A stretch of 36,275 nt of DNA from Synechococcus sp. UW140 (GCA_945860085.1 CAMAPJ010000020.1:1-36275), one strand, 5' to 3'. Shown: positions 1 through 8,296, counted from the stretch's first letter. Numbers and translations: made by a program. The notes: generated from the letters alone by a model not told the origin.

Positions 1-423
1 CAGGGAAAAGCCTCCCGCGGACCCAAGAGCCGGCACGATCGAGAAGGCCTGCTCATCAAGCTGGTCGTTGGTCAGCTGGAGCGGCGCCGACCAAGACAGT
101 TCGCCAGAGCTGTCCCACTGGCCGAAGCTGGCAAAGATTTCGGCATTGCGGCCTGATCCCACCCGATAGGCGAGCACGATGCCTGGATTGAGCCCCTGGG
201 AACCTGGACTGCCCGTGCTGGCCTGGGCCCCTGGCCAGAGTTGATCCAGGTAAAGCGCCTGCAGCTTTTCGCCACCAAAGGCCAGGGGCACGGTCTGACC
301 CTGGGCCCAGAGCTGGGCCTGGCCATCCCACTGGCACTGCCAGATGGCCCCGTTGTCCGCCAGGAACCCATGGGCGACGCCGTTGGCGTCATTGACCACC
401 TGGATGCTGCTGGCGTAGGGCAT
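1..423 (-). CDS. Hypothetical protein, N-terminal part only (cut by window edge)
   Basis: The reading frame is open from an ATG at 423-421 down to base 1, giving 141 residues with the C-terminus missing. An in-frame stop at 459-457 lies just upstream, so the ATG is the first ordinary start. The protein begins MPYASSIQVVNDANG and is rich in W, Q, G and A, with alternating short hydrophobic stretches (AIWQCQWDG, IVLAYRVGSG, AEIFASFGQWD). This pattern resembles the beta-strand repeats of large surface or adhesin-like cyanobacterial proteins. No catalytic motif and no signal peptide are visible. I do not recognise the family. The frame is preferred over the other frames here because its composition is protein-like, while the alternatives are rich in R, P and S. 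Confidence 0.55.
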   Translation of the reverse strand, partial: MPYASSIQVVNDANGVAHGFLADNGAIWQCQWDGQAQLWAQGQTVPLAFGGEKLQALYLDQLWPGAQASTGSPGSQGLNPGIVLAYRVGSGRNAEIFASFGQWDSSGELSWSAPLQLTNDQLDEQAFSIVPALGSAGGFSL

Positions 424-968
424 GGGAACGATTTTGGGTTTATTAGTGCCTCGAATCTACAGCGCATCCGCCGTTGGCCATACCCTCCATTTAGAGGGGA
501 AAATGGGAACAGGGATCACAAGATTTTCTTCCTTTTCTCCTCCACCTCCAGCCAGAACGAGGTCCATACCAGCATAATGTTTGCGTTATATTGGCCGCCA
601 AGCGGGCGGCATTCACGGCCATTCACTAGCGGCCAAAGCCCCTCTATTGCCAACAATCAACATCTTACCAAGACGAAGTTAGCCTGACTGGCTACACCGT
701 AGATTCGACTTACAGCCAGGGCCTAAGTCAAATATATTCAGCTGATCTTTTAGCTATTTTGGCGCCCAGAAGAGAGTGCCCACGGTCGTAGTGCGTTGTT
801 CGCTTGATAGCCCTTCAGCCCAATGGCCCTGGCAGCTAGAACGTGTTTTACCCTCATCTCGCTATCAAGTGAAACGTCCATAATCAAGGCACAGCACATC
901 AATCGAGGCAGGGCGCTGGCCTGGGGGCTTGCCTTGATCCAGTGGGTTTGGGCCTCCGATCTTTAGAG
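424..968. other. 545-bp gene-free stretch with inverted repeats
   Basis: I see no convincing gene here, and the stretch is visibly more AT-rich than its surroundings. It contains three inverted repeats: 707-712 with 724-729 (GACTTA/TAAGTC), 799-811 with 861-873 (13-nt arms, 12 of 13 complementary plus one G-U), and 883-891 with 930-938 (ATCAAGGCA/TGCCTTGAT). It lies downstream of the LuxR-type gene and upstream of the partial gene at 1-423, both on the minus strand. It may hold the 3' end of the first, the promoter of the second, or a small RNA. Confidence 0.5.
799..873. repeat. Long-armed inverted repeat, possible structured RNA
   Basis: The arm TTCGCTTGATAGC at 799-811 is matched by GCTATCAAGTGAA at 861-873. 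Twelve of 13 positions are Watson-Crick and the thirteenth is a G-U pair in RNA. The loop is 49 nt. A second 9-bp inverted repeat follows at 883-891/930-938. There is no T-tract, so a simple Rho-independent terminator is not supported. A small RNA or a protein-binding site are both possible. Confidence 0.35.
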
Positions 969-1682
969 CTAGTTTTTGGAACCCTGGGCCCGGAGCAGGC
1001 CCCGCTCCAGGGCTGCGCCCACCAGCTGGGTGCGATTGCTCACCCCGAGCTTCCCCAACAAATTTTTTGTATATTCCCGCGCCGTGCTTTCGGCGATCCC
1101 GAGGCGGCCGGCGATCTGGCGATTGGTTAAGCCTCGACCGATCTCCGCGAGGGTTTCCTGCTCCCGCGGCGTCAACTTCAGCTCAGGGGAATGGGTTTGT
1201 GCCCTCTCCTGGAGGATCCAGGGCAAGGCCGGATCTTCATAGCGCTGGCCTAAGGCGATCGCTTCGAGGGCCCCAATCAGGCAGCCGGAGCCGAAACTTT
1301 CGATCCGCAACAGGCCGTCGACCTGGCCAAAGGGAAACTGGCCGGGCTGAAGCCACTCGGTGGAGGCCACCAGGAGCAGCACCAACGGGGGCATCGGCAG
1401 TCCGCCCAGCTCCGCCACCAGGGCTTCGCCATGGTCGGGGGCGATCGAATCGACGGCGATCAGCAAGCAGCGTTCCGGCTGGCTAGCAATCACCGCCACC
1501 ACCTCTTCGGCGGTGATGCAGCTGCCGATCATTTTCGGCACGTCTGCTGTGAGGCCCGCCCTAGCCATCAGGTGGGCCTCGAGCCAGGAGCCGGAAGCCC
1601 CCACCAGGCTCCAGGGACGCAGCAGGGCGTTGACGCGTTCAGTACGGGCCCGGAAGCCTTGATCGCCCAGGTTGAACTTCAT
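969..1682 (-). CDS. LuxR/NarL-type transcriptional regulator with degenerate receiver
   Basis: This 237-residue protein has a clear C-terminal LuxR helix-turn-helix at about 168-230 (LTPREQETLAEIGRGLTNRQ, then IAGRLGIAESTAREYTKNLL). It should therefore bind DNA as a transcription factor. The N-terminal 150 residues have the size and hydrophobic strand pattern of a response-regulator receiver (CLLIAVDSIAP, PPLVLLLVAS). However, the usual acidic pair near the start is absent (LVGASGSWLEA), so phosphorylation is doubtful. The ATG at 1682-1680 fits the length. It lies 35 bp after the chlI stop on the same strand and could be co-transcribed with it. The target genes are unknown. Confidence 0.8.
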   Translation of the reverse strand: MKFNLGDQGFRARTERVNALLRPWSLVGASGSWLEAHLMARAGLTADVPKMIGSCITAEEVVAVIASQPERCLLIAVDSIAPDHGEALVAELGGLPMPPLVLLLVASTEWLQPGQFPFGQVDGLLRIESFGSGCLIGALEAIALGQRYEDPALPWILQERAQTHSPELKLTPREQETLAEIGRGLTNRQIAGRLGIAESTAREYTKNLLGKLGVSNRTQLVGAALERGLLRAQGSKN

Positions 1683-1717
1683 GGCTGGCCCCCCTGCAGC
1701 GCGGCAGCGGCAGCCGA

Positions 1718-2806
1718 TCAGGCCGCCAGCGCCAGCTCAAAGTCGCGTCGATCGGTGCTCAGCGCCCGATCAAACACCTTGCAGAACATTTTGACGACCC
1801 GATCGCCGGAGTCGATCTGCTCGAGCGGATCCTTGCGCAGGCGATGGCGCAGGCAGCAGGCCACCACCCGGGCCACGTCGTCTTCGGTCACCTCATCGCG
1901 CCCCTCAAAGGCGGCCAGGGCCCGGGCCGCCCGGTTCGTGACGATGTCGCCGCGCAGGCCATCGACATCGAGCTCACCGCAGATGGCCGAGATGCGCAGG
2001 CGCAGGTCGTCGTCGATCGCCACCTGGGGCAGGAGTTGCTGGGCCGCCACCACCCGGGCCTGGAGGGCGTCCTGGGTGGCCTGCACCGCGTCATTGAAGC
2101 GGTCGGGGTTTTGGTCGAAGCTGGTGCGCTGGTCCACCACCTGCACCCGCAATTCCGGCTCGCGTACCGTGCGCACCTCGACGCTCATGCCAAAGCGATC
2201 GAGCAGCTGGGGACGCAGTTCCCCTTCCTCGGGATTACCGGAGCCGATCAAGACAAAGCGGGCCGGGTGACGCACCGACACCCCCTCCCGCTCCACCGTG
2301 TTCCAGCCCGAGGCGGCCGAATCGAGCAGCACGTCCACCAGGTGGTCGTCGAGCAGGTTCACCTCATCCACATAGAGGAGGCCCCGGTTGGCCTTGGCCA
2401 GCAGGCCCGGCTCAAAGGCGCGCACCCCCTCGCTGAGGGCCTTTTCAATGTCGATCGTGCCGCAGAGGCGATCTTCGGTGGCGCCCAGGGGCAGGTCCAC
2501 CATCGGCACCTGGCGCGGTTCCACCGGCAGGGTTTCGCCCGCTTCGGCCCGCTGGCGCACCTCGGCGCTCTGCAGGTCCGGGTCGTCCGGCGAGCTGTTG
2601 TAGGGATCGCCCGCCACCACGTCGATCTCGGGCAGCAAATCGGCCAGCGCCCGGATCGTCGTTGATTTGCCCGTGCCCCGGTCGCCCATGATCATCACGC
2701 CGCCAATGCGCGGATCGATCACGTTGAGCAGCAGGGCGAGCTTCATCTCTTCTTGGCCAACGATGGCGGTGAAGGGGAAGACCCGGCGCTTGCGGGCTGG
2801 CGTCAC
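1718..2806 (-). CDS. chlI: Magnesium chelatase ATPase subunit I
   Basis: ChlI is the AAA+ motor of magnesium chelatase, which inserts Mg2+ into protoporphyrin IX with ChlD and ChlH, the first committed step of chlorophyll synthesis. The 362-residue protein has Walker A GDRGTGKS at 41-48, the AAA+ Walker B region YVDEVNLL at 145-152, sensor GSGNPEEG at about 188-195 and the arginine-finger segment LLDRFG at about 201-206. The length is normal for the family. It starts with GTG at 2806-2804, overlapping the stop of the upstream DUF3370 gene by 4 bp (GTGA). That suggests translational coupling. ChlD and ChlH are not in the window. Confidence 0.96.
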   Translation of the reverse strand: MTPARKRRVFPFTAIVGQEEMKLALLLNVIDPRIGGVMIMGDRGTGKSTTIRALADLLPEIDVVAGDPYNSSPDDPDLQSAEVRQRAEAGETLPVEPRQVPMVDLPLGATEDRLCGTIDIEKALSEGVRAFEPGLLAKANRGLLYVDEVNLLDDHLVDVLLDSAASGWNTVEREGVSVRHPARFVLIGSGNPEEGELRPQLLDRFGMSVEVRTVREPELRVQVVDQRTSFDQNPDRFNDAVQATQDALQARVVAAQQLLPQVAIDDDLRLRISAICGELDVDGLRGDIVTNRAARALAAFEGRDEVTEDDVARVVACCLRHRLRKDPLEQIDSGDRVVKMFCKVFDRALSTDRRDFELALAA

Positions 2807-4221
2807 GGTGGGCTGGCTAGATGATCTGGGGATTGTTTCACAGCTGGTTGGGCCGGGCTGGCTGGCGGGGCCAGGGGCAGCAGGCTGAGCACCTGGGGGG
2901 GGGTGGCGTCGGCGGGATAGAGCAGCCGCAGCCGCAACTGCCGTTGGCCGCCCGGGGCCAGGGTCACCGTGCCCAGGCTCGGGCCCTCCTGGCCAGAGCG
3001 CAGCACCAGGTGAAAGGCCTCGCGGCCCAGGGGTTTGCCCTCGGGACCATCGAGCCCGCTCACCTCAACGCTGCCGCGGAACCAGACCGAACCAGCCGGC
3101 CCCAGGCGAAACTTCAGACCTCCCAGGGGTTTGTCAGCCTTGAGGGGCGATTCGAGGGCCAGCTGCAGGCTCACGGGCCGGGCGGTGTCGTTGCGCAGGG
3201 GCAGGCGCAGGTCGTATTCGACGCCGTAGTTGCCATGGGCGGCCCAGGCCGTGCCGGGATAAAAGACCTTGAGCTCCGCCGTCTGCACCTGGCCGGTGCC
3301 GTGGCTGCCGCGGACCAGGGCACTGATCGGCCAAGAGATCGGCGCCCGGCTCACCGACAGCCAGGGCTTGCCCGGATCGGTGATCTGGCCCCGCCAGAGG
3401 CTGCCGATCTGGACGCCGCTAACGCGCGAATAGGCGAAGGAGCCCTGGCCCCCCCGGGGTGATGCCGTGAGTTCCTTAGGGCTTAGGGGTCCATTGAGCA
3501 GCTCCTGCCACAGCTCGGGCGCTGGCGGCTGGTCGCCGCCGAAGCTGGCCAGGGTGGCCAAGCTGAGGGGACCGCTGCTCTCCAACCGCAGCTGCAGGTT
3601 GAGGCCATTGAGCAGGGGGCTGAGGCCCTTCACCGGGATCGGCAGCACCAGCAGGGGGGTGAGCTGGCCGGCCGGCAGGGTCCAGCGCTCCGGCAGCAGG
3701 GGGCTTTTTTGCTGGCTGAGCAATTCGGTGGTCACCCGATCCCCAGGCCCGGCGTAGGTGCTGCCGTCCTGGGCCAGCAGGGACGGCAGGGGCAGGAAGG
3801 GGGCCGAGACCTGGCCAGGCCCGGTGGCCTGGGAGAGGGAGGTGGCACCAGAGAGCAGCCGCAGGCTCACCGGCGCCGCCTGGCGCGGCATCGCCACCAC
3901 CGCCAGCCAAAGGGTGGAGTCCAGGGTCTGGGGGGTACCGGCGTAGACGTGGTGGCTGAACAGGTCAAAGCGACCGCTCAAGGGCAGGTTGAGGTGGGCG
4001 TCGGGGAAGGGCCGGCCCTTCCCCTCGAAAGTGGAGAGCAGGATGCCGGGCTCGATGATCAGTTCCGGGTTGTTGTCGTTGAGCATCAACACCGGATCAA
4101 GCCCCCCCGGCAAGGGCGCCACCAGCTGGGGCCTCAGGACCGTGGTTGGAGCGACAGGGCTGGCGGGGGCAACCAGGGGCGCCGGCGCCGGCGGAGCCTG
4201 GGCAAGGCTGAAGGGGATCAC
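2803..4221 (-). CDS. DUF3370 domain-containing protein
   Basis: This 472-residue protein matches the cyanobacterial DUF3370 family by its recurring features: PVLMLNDNNPELIIEPGIL near the N-terminus, SGRFDLFSHHVYAG, and a long beta-rich body ending in a Pro/Ala-rich tail. The function is unknown, and an envelope location is likely. The start is GTG at 4221-4219, overlapping the stop of the upstream beta-lactamase-like gene by 4 bp (GTGA). The N-terminus [15 protein letters not shown] is too short for a normal signal peptide. It resembles the end of one (SLAQA then Pro-rich mature sequence), so the true start may differ or export may use another route. The 3' end overlaps the chlI start. Confidence 0.75.
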   Translation of the reverse strand: MIPFSLAQAPPAPAPLVAPASPVAPTTVLRPQLVAPLPGGLDPVLMLNDNNPELIIEPGILLSTFEGKGRPFPDAHLNLPLSGRFDLFSHHVYAGTPQTLDSTLWLAVVAMPRQAAPVSLRLLSGATSLSQATGPGQVSAPFLPLPSLLAQDGSTYAGPGDRVTTELLSQQKSPLLPERWTLPAGQLTPLLVLPIPVKGLSPLLNGLNLQLRLESSGPLSLATLASFGGDQPPAPELWQELLNGPLSPKELTASPRGGQGSFAYSRVSGVQIGSLWRGQITDPGKPWLSVSRAPISWPISALVRGSHGTGQVQTAELKVFYPGTAWAAHGNYGVEYDLRLPLRNDTARPVSLQLALESPLKADKPLGGLKFRLGPAGSVWFRGSVEVSGLDGPEGKPLGREAFHLVLRSGQEGPSLGTVTLAPGGQRQLRLRLLYPADATPPQVLSLLPLAPPASPAQPAVKQSPDHLASPP

Positions 4222-5387
4222 GGATTCACCACGGCGACACCGGGCCTGGAACTGGCGGCTCCAGCCCCAGGAGCCCTGGCTTCGGCACGCTTGGTGCCAG
4301 CCGGCTTGGTGTCAGCCGGCTCCTTGATCAGCACCCGGGATACTTCAGCCGCCATCGCGCGGATCAGTTCGGTGGAGCGGGGGTCATTGAAGGGACCCTT
4401 GACCATGAAGGCCGCCACAGCCCGCTGGCCATTGGGCAGTTCGATCAGGGCGCCGTCGGCGTAGGCGATGCCGATATCACCCGTCTTATTGAGCACGGTG
4501 ATGCCCTTGGCCCGCAGCTCGCTGTCGGGGGGATAGGTGCTGCTGCCGGTAACGCCGCGCAGCACCCCCGCCGGGATCAGGGTGCGGGTCACGGTGCGGC
4601 CCATCACCTCCCGGAACAGGTCCCGGGCCCGGGGGCTGAGCCGCTCGCCCGTTTCGACCAGGGCAATCGTGCGGGCCAGGTCATGGCTGCTGGAGGTGTT
4701 CGTGCCACTGAGATCAGGCAGCCAGTTGTTGACCTTGGTGGCAGTTAGACCAAGGGAGCGGAAGCGGGCATCGAGGCGGGCCTTGCCGCCCAGCCGTTTG
4801 ATCAACAGGTTGGTGGCGGTGTTGTCGCTGATCCGGATCATCTCGGCGGCCGCTTCGTAAACGGGATAGCGGGTACCCAGGGGGCTCGAGCCCATCCAGC
4901 CGGAGCCGGCGCCGACCAGCTCCTTGGTGAGGGTGAGGGGCTCGTTCCAGCGCAGCAGGCCGTGATCCAAGTCCTCCATGGCAGCCAGCAGCACTGGCGT
5001 CTTGATCGAGCTGGCGGCGGGCATGGGCTCGTTGCTGCGCAGCTGGGCAAAGCGCCCGTCATCGAGCACCAGCACAAAGCCGGTGGCCTTGAGGTCCTTG
5101 TGGACTGCCGCCAGCCGGGCCCAGGCCTGGCTGATGGCGGTGAGCTCAAGGTGGGGCTCAAAACGCCCCAGCGGCAGCCCCTGGGGCAGGGGTTGCAGGG
5201 GCGAGGCCGAGGCAGGCAAGGCCCGGGGGGCATTGATCGCACCACTGGCCAGGCGCGGCGCCAGCAGCTTGAGGGCCGTGCCGGTGATCACACCGAGGCC
5301 GATGCCCATCACCAGCAACCGCAACACCAGCCTCAGGGGCTGGCCCCAGCCACCGGATCCGGAGCGGGCAGGCCGACTGGAACTCAC
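4218..5387 (-). CDS. Class A beta-lactamase-like serine hydrolase, membrane anchored
   Basis: The 389-residue protein has an N-terminal transmembrane segment at about 18-42 and a periplasmic domain with the penicillin-recognising motifs in order: SxxK as S126-S-I-K129, SDN at 187-189 and KTG at 301-303. This fits the class A beta-lactamase/PBP4-like superfamily. Where class A enzymes carry the deacylating Glu166 (ExxxN), this protein reads LPDLSGT at about 223-229. Asp replaces Glu and the Asn is missing, so true antibiotic hydrolysis is doubtful; cell-wall or other amide hydrolysis is possible. It has an Ala/Pro/Lys-rich C-terminal tail. The start is GTG at 5387, 33 bp after the trmJ stop. 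Its 3' end overlaps the DUF3370 start. Confidence 0.8.
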   Translation of the reverse strand: MSSSRPARSGSGGWGQPLRLVLRLLVMGIGLGVITGTALKLLAPRLASGAINAPRALPASASPLQPLPQGLPLGRFEPHLELTAISQAWARLAAVHKDLKATGFVLVLDDGRFAQLRSNEPMPAASSIKTPVLLAAMEDLDHGLLRWNEPLTLTKELVGAGSGWMGSSPLGTRYPVYEAAAEMIRISDNTATNLLIKRLGGKARLDARFRSLGLTATKVNNWLPDLSGTNTSSSHDLARTIALVETGERLSPRARDLFREVMGRTVTRTLIPAGVLRGVTGSSTYPPDSELRAKGITVLNKTGDIGIAYADGALIELPNGQRAVAAFMVKGPFNDPRSTELIRAMAAEVSRVLIKEPADTKPAGTKRAEARAPGAGAASSRPGVAVVNP

Positions 5388-5420
5388 GAATCGCCTGGCA
5401 AACCTTTCGTTGGCTCGACC

Positions 5421-6251
5421 CTAAGGGGTCCTGCGGGTGGTTGCCCAGCGCAGCTGTCGCACCATGCCGCGAATCAAGGCCACTTCGCCCTCGCGAATCT
5501 GGGCCCGCTGCAGCAGGGCCCGCAGCTTGGCCATGCGGGCGTGGGCGGTGTGGGGATGCAGAAAGCCCACCGCCAGCAAGAGCTCTTCGGCATCGGCCAG
5601 GGTTGCCTCTAGGGCGCCCCGCAGGCTGGTGCCCCCCGCCCCAGGGCTGGCCCCAGCCTGCGGGGCCGCCGAGGCCGCTAGGCAGCGCAACTCATGCAGG
5701 CAGATCGCCACCGCGTGGGAGAGGTTCAAGGAGGCGTAGTCGGCGCTGCTCTCCAGGCGCAGGATCCGGCCCGCCTGCAGCAGTTCGTCGATGCTCAGGC
5801 CCCGATCTTCGCGGCCAAACACCAGGGCCACCGGGGCGGCGCACCCGCCCACGCCAGCAGGGCCGGCGGCGCTCTCCTCTGGTTCGAGCAACCAGCGCAG
5901 GGCCGTGGCGGGGCCATCGAGGGGCAGCTCCTCGCGCTCGAGCCGGCCGCTGGTGGCCACCACCCGGCGGCAGTCGGCGATCGCCGCGGCCAGGTCCGGG
6001 TAGGTGGCCGCCTGCTCCAGCTGGGCCTGACCATGCACTGCCATGCGCCGGGCTTCCTCCCCCAGGGGGTTGCAGCGGGGGGCCACCAGGCGTAGCTGGG
6101 CGATGGCGAAATTGGCGCAGAGCCGGGCGACGCTGCCCACATTCAGGGGCCCAGCCGGCTCGACCAGCACCACCACGATCGCGGGCCCTGCCCGCTGCGG
6201 CTCGGCATCGCCCCGGGCCCTTGGGGCTAGCGCCGCGGGGCTCAAGCTCAC
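5421..6251 (-). CDS. trmJ: TrmJ-like SPOUT RNA 2'-O-methyltransferase
   Basis: This protein of about 276 residues carries the three SpoU motifs: [12 protein letters not shown] (motif 1), [11 protein letters not shown] (motif 2) and [15 protein letters not shown] (motif 3, forming the SAM-binding trefoil knot). In family terms it is closest to TrmJ, which methylates the ribose at tRNA position 32. The exact substrate cannot be told from sequence. The frame stays open to 6437, but that extension overlaps cytM and is rich in R, P and G. I therefore chose GTG at 6251-6249, which overlaps the cytM stop by 4 bp (GTGA), the same junction seen in the two downstream genes. Confidence 0.85.
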   Translation of the reverse strand: MSLSPAALAPRARGDAEPQRAGPAIVVVLVEPAGPLNVGSVARLCANFAIAQLRLVAPRCNPLGEEARRMAVHGQAQLEQAATYPDLAAAIADCRRVVATSGRLEREELPLDGPATALRWLLEPEESAAGPAGVGGCAAPVALVFGREDRGLSIDELLQAGRILRLESSADYASLNLSHAVAICLHELRCLAASAAPQAGASPGAGGTSLRGALEATLADAEELLLAVGFLHPHTAHARMAKLRALLQRAQIREGEVALIRGMVRQLRWATTRRTP

Positions 6252-6661
6252 GAGAGCGTGTGCAGATAGGCCAGCAGGTCGGCCATGGCCTGGGGTTCGG
6301 GCTGGAAGCGGGGCATGGGCGGGGTCTGGCCGCTGACCACCTGGCGGATCAGCTGGCGATCGTTCTTGCGGGCCTTGACGCCATGGAGATCGGGCCCCAC
6401 CAGGCCCTGGGCGCCAATGCCATGGCAACCGGCGCAATTGATCAAGAAGAGCTGGCCACCGGTCTCGGCCGAGCCGGCCAGTTGCAGGGTGCTGCGGCTG
6501 TAGGGATCGCTGCGGGCCGCCGGCAGGGCCACCAGCAACAGGATCAGAGCCGTGGCGGCTGCGGCCAGCAACACCATCGCCGTCACCAGGCTGCGTTGAC
6601 GGGGTCCCTGCTCCGCAGGGATGGCCTCACTCTCGGGGTGGGACGGGACAGTGGGCAGCAC
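6248..6661 (-). CDS. cytM: Cytochrome cM-like membrane-anchored c-type cytochrome
   Basis: A single transmembrane helix ([20 protein letters not shown]) is followed by a small class I cytochrome c domain. It has the haem attachment motif CAGCH and a distal Met in PPMPRF as probable sixth haem ligand. Size, architecture and position beside petG fit cyanobacterial cytochrome cM, a low-abundance electron carrier linked to respiration, photosynthesis and redox balance. The frame is open to an ATG at 6748, only 3 bp from the divergent petG ATG, but that extension looks non-coding. I chose GTG at 6661-6659; TTG at 6679 is an alternative. The 3' end overlaps trmJ. Confidence 0.82.
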   Translation of the reverse strand: MLPTVPSHPESEAIPAEQGPRQRSLVTAMVLLAAAATALILLLVALPAARSDPYSRSTLQLAGSAETGGQLFLINCAGCHGIGAQGLVGPDLHGVKARKNDRQLIRQVVSGQTPPMPRFQPEPQAMADLLAYLHTLS

Positions 6662-6751
6662 AGAGGGCGGGGCGATCAAGGTTCTTGCCGGGGTGTCAAG
6701 CGGCTGCCTGGGCCATGGGAAGATTCTGCAACCCCAGTCGACCCCCAAGCC

Positions 6752-6865
6752 ATGATCGAACCCCTGCTCTGCGGCATCGTGCTCGGTCTAATCCCCGTCA
6801 CCCTGATGGGCTTGTTCGTGGCCGCCTGGAACCAGTACCGCCGCGGCAGCGCCCTCGGCGGCTGA
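6752..6865 (+). CDS. petG: Cytochrome b6f complex subunit PetG
   Basis: The 37-residue single-helix protein begins [20 protein letters not shown] and ends YRRGSALGG. It has exactly the length and sequence pattern of PetG, a small subunit at the periphery of the cytochrome b6f complex in the thylakoid membrane. The ATG at 6752 is the only sensible start and the stop is TGA at 6863-6865. It is divergent from cytM, so the promoters of the two genes must lie within about 90 bp or inside each other's 5' regions. Confidence 0.96.
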   Translation: MIEPLLCGIVLGLIPVTLMGLFVAAWNQYRRGSALGG

Positions 6866-7036
6866 ATAGTTCCCCTTTCCCTCGGCTTGCTGGCCCTCAA
6901 TGGGCTGCGCGATCAAGCTGCCGTTGATCTGGCTGCAGCAGATCCCCAGCCCTCAAGCGTTCCAAGGCCAACTTGGCTGCAGCACACTTGTTTTCGGCAC
7001 ACTTGGCTTAACCCCGGGATTAGCTCAGGCGCTTCC

Positions 7037-7064
7037 GCTTCGGGAGACAGGCTTCGGGAGACAG
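7037..7064. repeat. Perfect 14-bp tandem duplication
   Basis: GCTTCGGGAGACAG occurs at 7037-7050 and again, with no gap, at 7051-7064, followed by a partial third copy (GCTTA). It lies in the gap between petG and the 3' end of rsmD. It looks like a recent slippage duplication. Confidence 0.85.
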
Positions 7065-7066
7065 GC

Positions 7067-7633
7067 TTAGCCAGACAGCTGGCGCAGCTGGACCAAGGTG
7101 CTGCTGCCGTAACGGCGCTGGTCCTTCATCTCCCAGCCGGCTGGAAGCGGTGGAAGCGCCGAGCTAGAGCATTCCAAAAGCAGCAGGCCCCCGGGCTGGA
7201 GCCAGCTGCCGGCCGCCACGGCCTCGGCCACGGCGCCATAGAGGCCAGCCGCATAAGGCGGGTCGGCATAGATCAGGTCGAAGCCGCCGCCAATTGACGC
7301 TTGCGCTCCGGTGTGGAGCCAGGCGAGCACCTCCCGCTGCACGACCTGTGGCGGCACGCCCGCGGCCAAGCCGCGGGCGACAGCCTCGAGGTTGCGTCGG
7401 GCCGTGGCCACCATGCGCCGGTCCTGATCGACCGCCACCACCCGCTCGGCGCCGCGCTGCAGGGCCTCGCAGGCCATCACGCCGCTGCCGCAGAACAGAT
7501 CCAGCCAGGCACTGCCGGCCAGCCGGCCGGCCAAGATATTCATCACCGCCAGCCGCAGCCGGGCCGGCGTCGGCCGGGCCACCTGACCGACGGGACTATC
7601 GAGCTTGCGCCCGCCGCTGAGCCGCAGGCTCAT
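7067..7633 (-). CDS. rsmD: 16S rRNA (guanine966-N2)-methyltransferase RsmD
   Basis: This protein of 188 residues has the RsmD layout. An N-terminal segment RPTPARLRLAVMNIL (equivalent to the RPT...R..LFN signature) precedes the SAM-binding motif WLDLFCGSGVMACEALQRGA, and the catalytic motif ADPPY follows. It methylates N2 of G966 in 16S rRNA during small-subunit assembly. The frame is open further upstream to 7882, but the extension overlaps hisH and is Arg-rich shadow sequence. The ATG at 7633-7631 overlaps the hisH stop by 4 bp (ATGA), which decides the start. Confidence 0.9.
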   Translation of the reverse strand: MSLRLSGGRKLDSPVGQVARPTPARLRLAVMNILAGRLAGSAWLDLFCGSGVMACEALQRGAERVVAVDQDRRMVATARRNLEAVARGLAAGVPPQVVQREVLAWLHTGAQASIGGGFDLIYADPPYAAGLYGAVAEAVAAGSWLQPGGLLLLECSSSALPPLPAGWEMKDQRRYGSSTLVQLRQLSG

Positions 7634-8283
7634 GGCCGGCTGGCCACCCAGGCGAGCCAGCGCTGCAGCATGCGCTGGCCGGCCAGGCCCGATTTCTCTG
7701 GGTGGAACTGGCAGGCAGCGATGGCGCCCTGCCAGACAGCTGCGGTGAGGGTGGTGCCGGCGAAGGCCACTTCGGCGGTGACGCAGCCGGGGTCGCTGGG
7801 GACGGCAGCGTAGGAATGCACGAAGTACATCCAGGCATCCGCCGCCGGGGGTGGCTCGCCGCCCGGGGCCGCCGCAGGCCACAGGGGACTGGGCTGGACA
7901 GCCAGCAGCGGCGCCCAGCCCATGTGGGGAATCGAATGGCCGGGGCTGACCGGCAAGGCCGTGACCCGGCCCCGCAGCAGCCCTAAGCCAGGGGCCTGGC
8001 CCTCATCACTGGCCTCAAACAGCAATTGCAGCCCCAGGCAGATGCCCAGCAGGGGCCGGCCCGAGGCGCACCACTGCTGAAGCGGCCCCACCAGGCCGGA
8101 GCCTTGCAGCCGCTCCATAGCCGGATCAAATGAGCCCACCCCCGGCAGCACTAGGGCCTCGCAGCGCTCCATGGCGGCCTGGTCGGCCACCGCCAGCACC
8201 GTCGCCCCCAGCCGCTCGAAAGCCCGCTGCACCGAATGCAGGTTGCCCATGCCGTAGTCGATCAGGCCGATGGCGTGCGTCAA
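7630..8283 (-). CDS. hisH: Imidazole glycerol phosphate synthase, glutamine amidotransferase subunit
   Basis: HisH hydrolyses glutamine and passes ammonia to HisF to form imidazole glycerol phosphate in histidine synthesis. The 217-residue protein begins MTHAIGLIDYGMGNLHSV, typical for HisH, with the oxyanion-strand region PGVGSF at 47-52. The class I amidotransferase triad is Cys82 (GICLGLQ), His194 and Glu196 (QFHPEKSG). The start codon is TTG at 8283-8281; it is supported because IGLIDYGMGN must lie at the extreme N-terminus. It overlaps rsmD by 4 bp. HisF is not in the window. Confidence 0.95.
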   Translation of the reverse strand: MTHAIGLIDYGMGNLHSVQRAFERLGATVLAVADQAAMERCEALVLPGVGSFDPAMERLQGSGLVGPLQQWCASGRPLLGICLGLQLLFEASDEGQAPGLGLLRGRVTALPVSPGHSIPHMGWAPLLAVQPSPLWPAAAPGGEPPPAADAWMYFVHSYAAVPSDPGCVTAEVAFAGTTLTAAVWQGAIAACQFHPEKSGLAGQRMLQRWLAWVASRP

Positions 8284-8296
8284 GGGAAGCTCGAAA

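Noticed and set aside
241-687. Plus-strand open frame of 148 codons
   Set aside because: It runs opposite a better minus-strand frame and into AT-rich non-coding DNA; it shows no domain and an unlikely composition.
5441-6865. Plus-strand open frame of 474 codons ending in petG
   Set aside because: It is antisense to trmJ and cytM, extremely rich in R, P and G, and only its last 37 codons (petG) are real.
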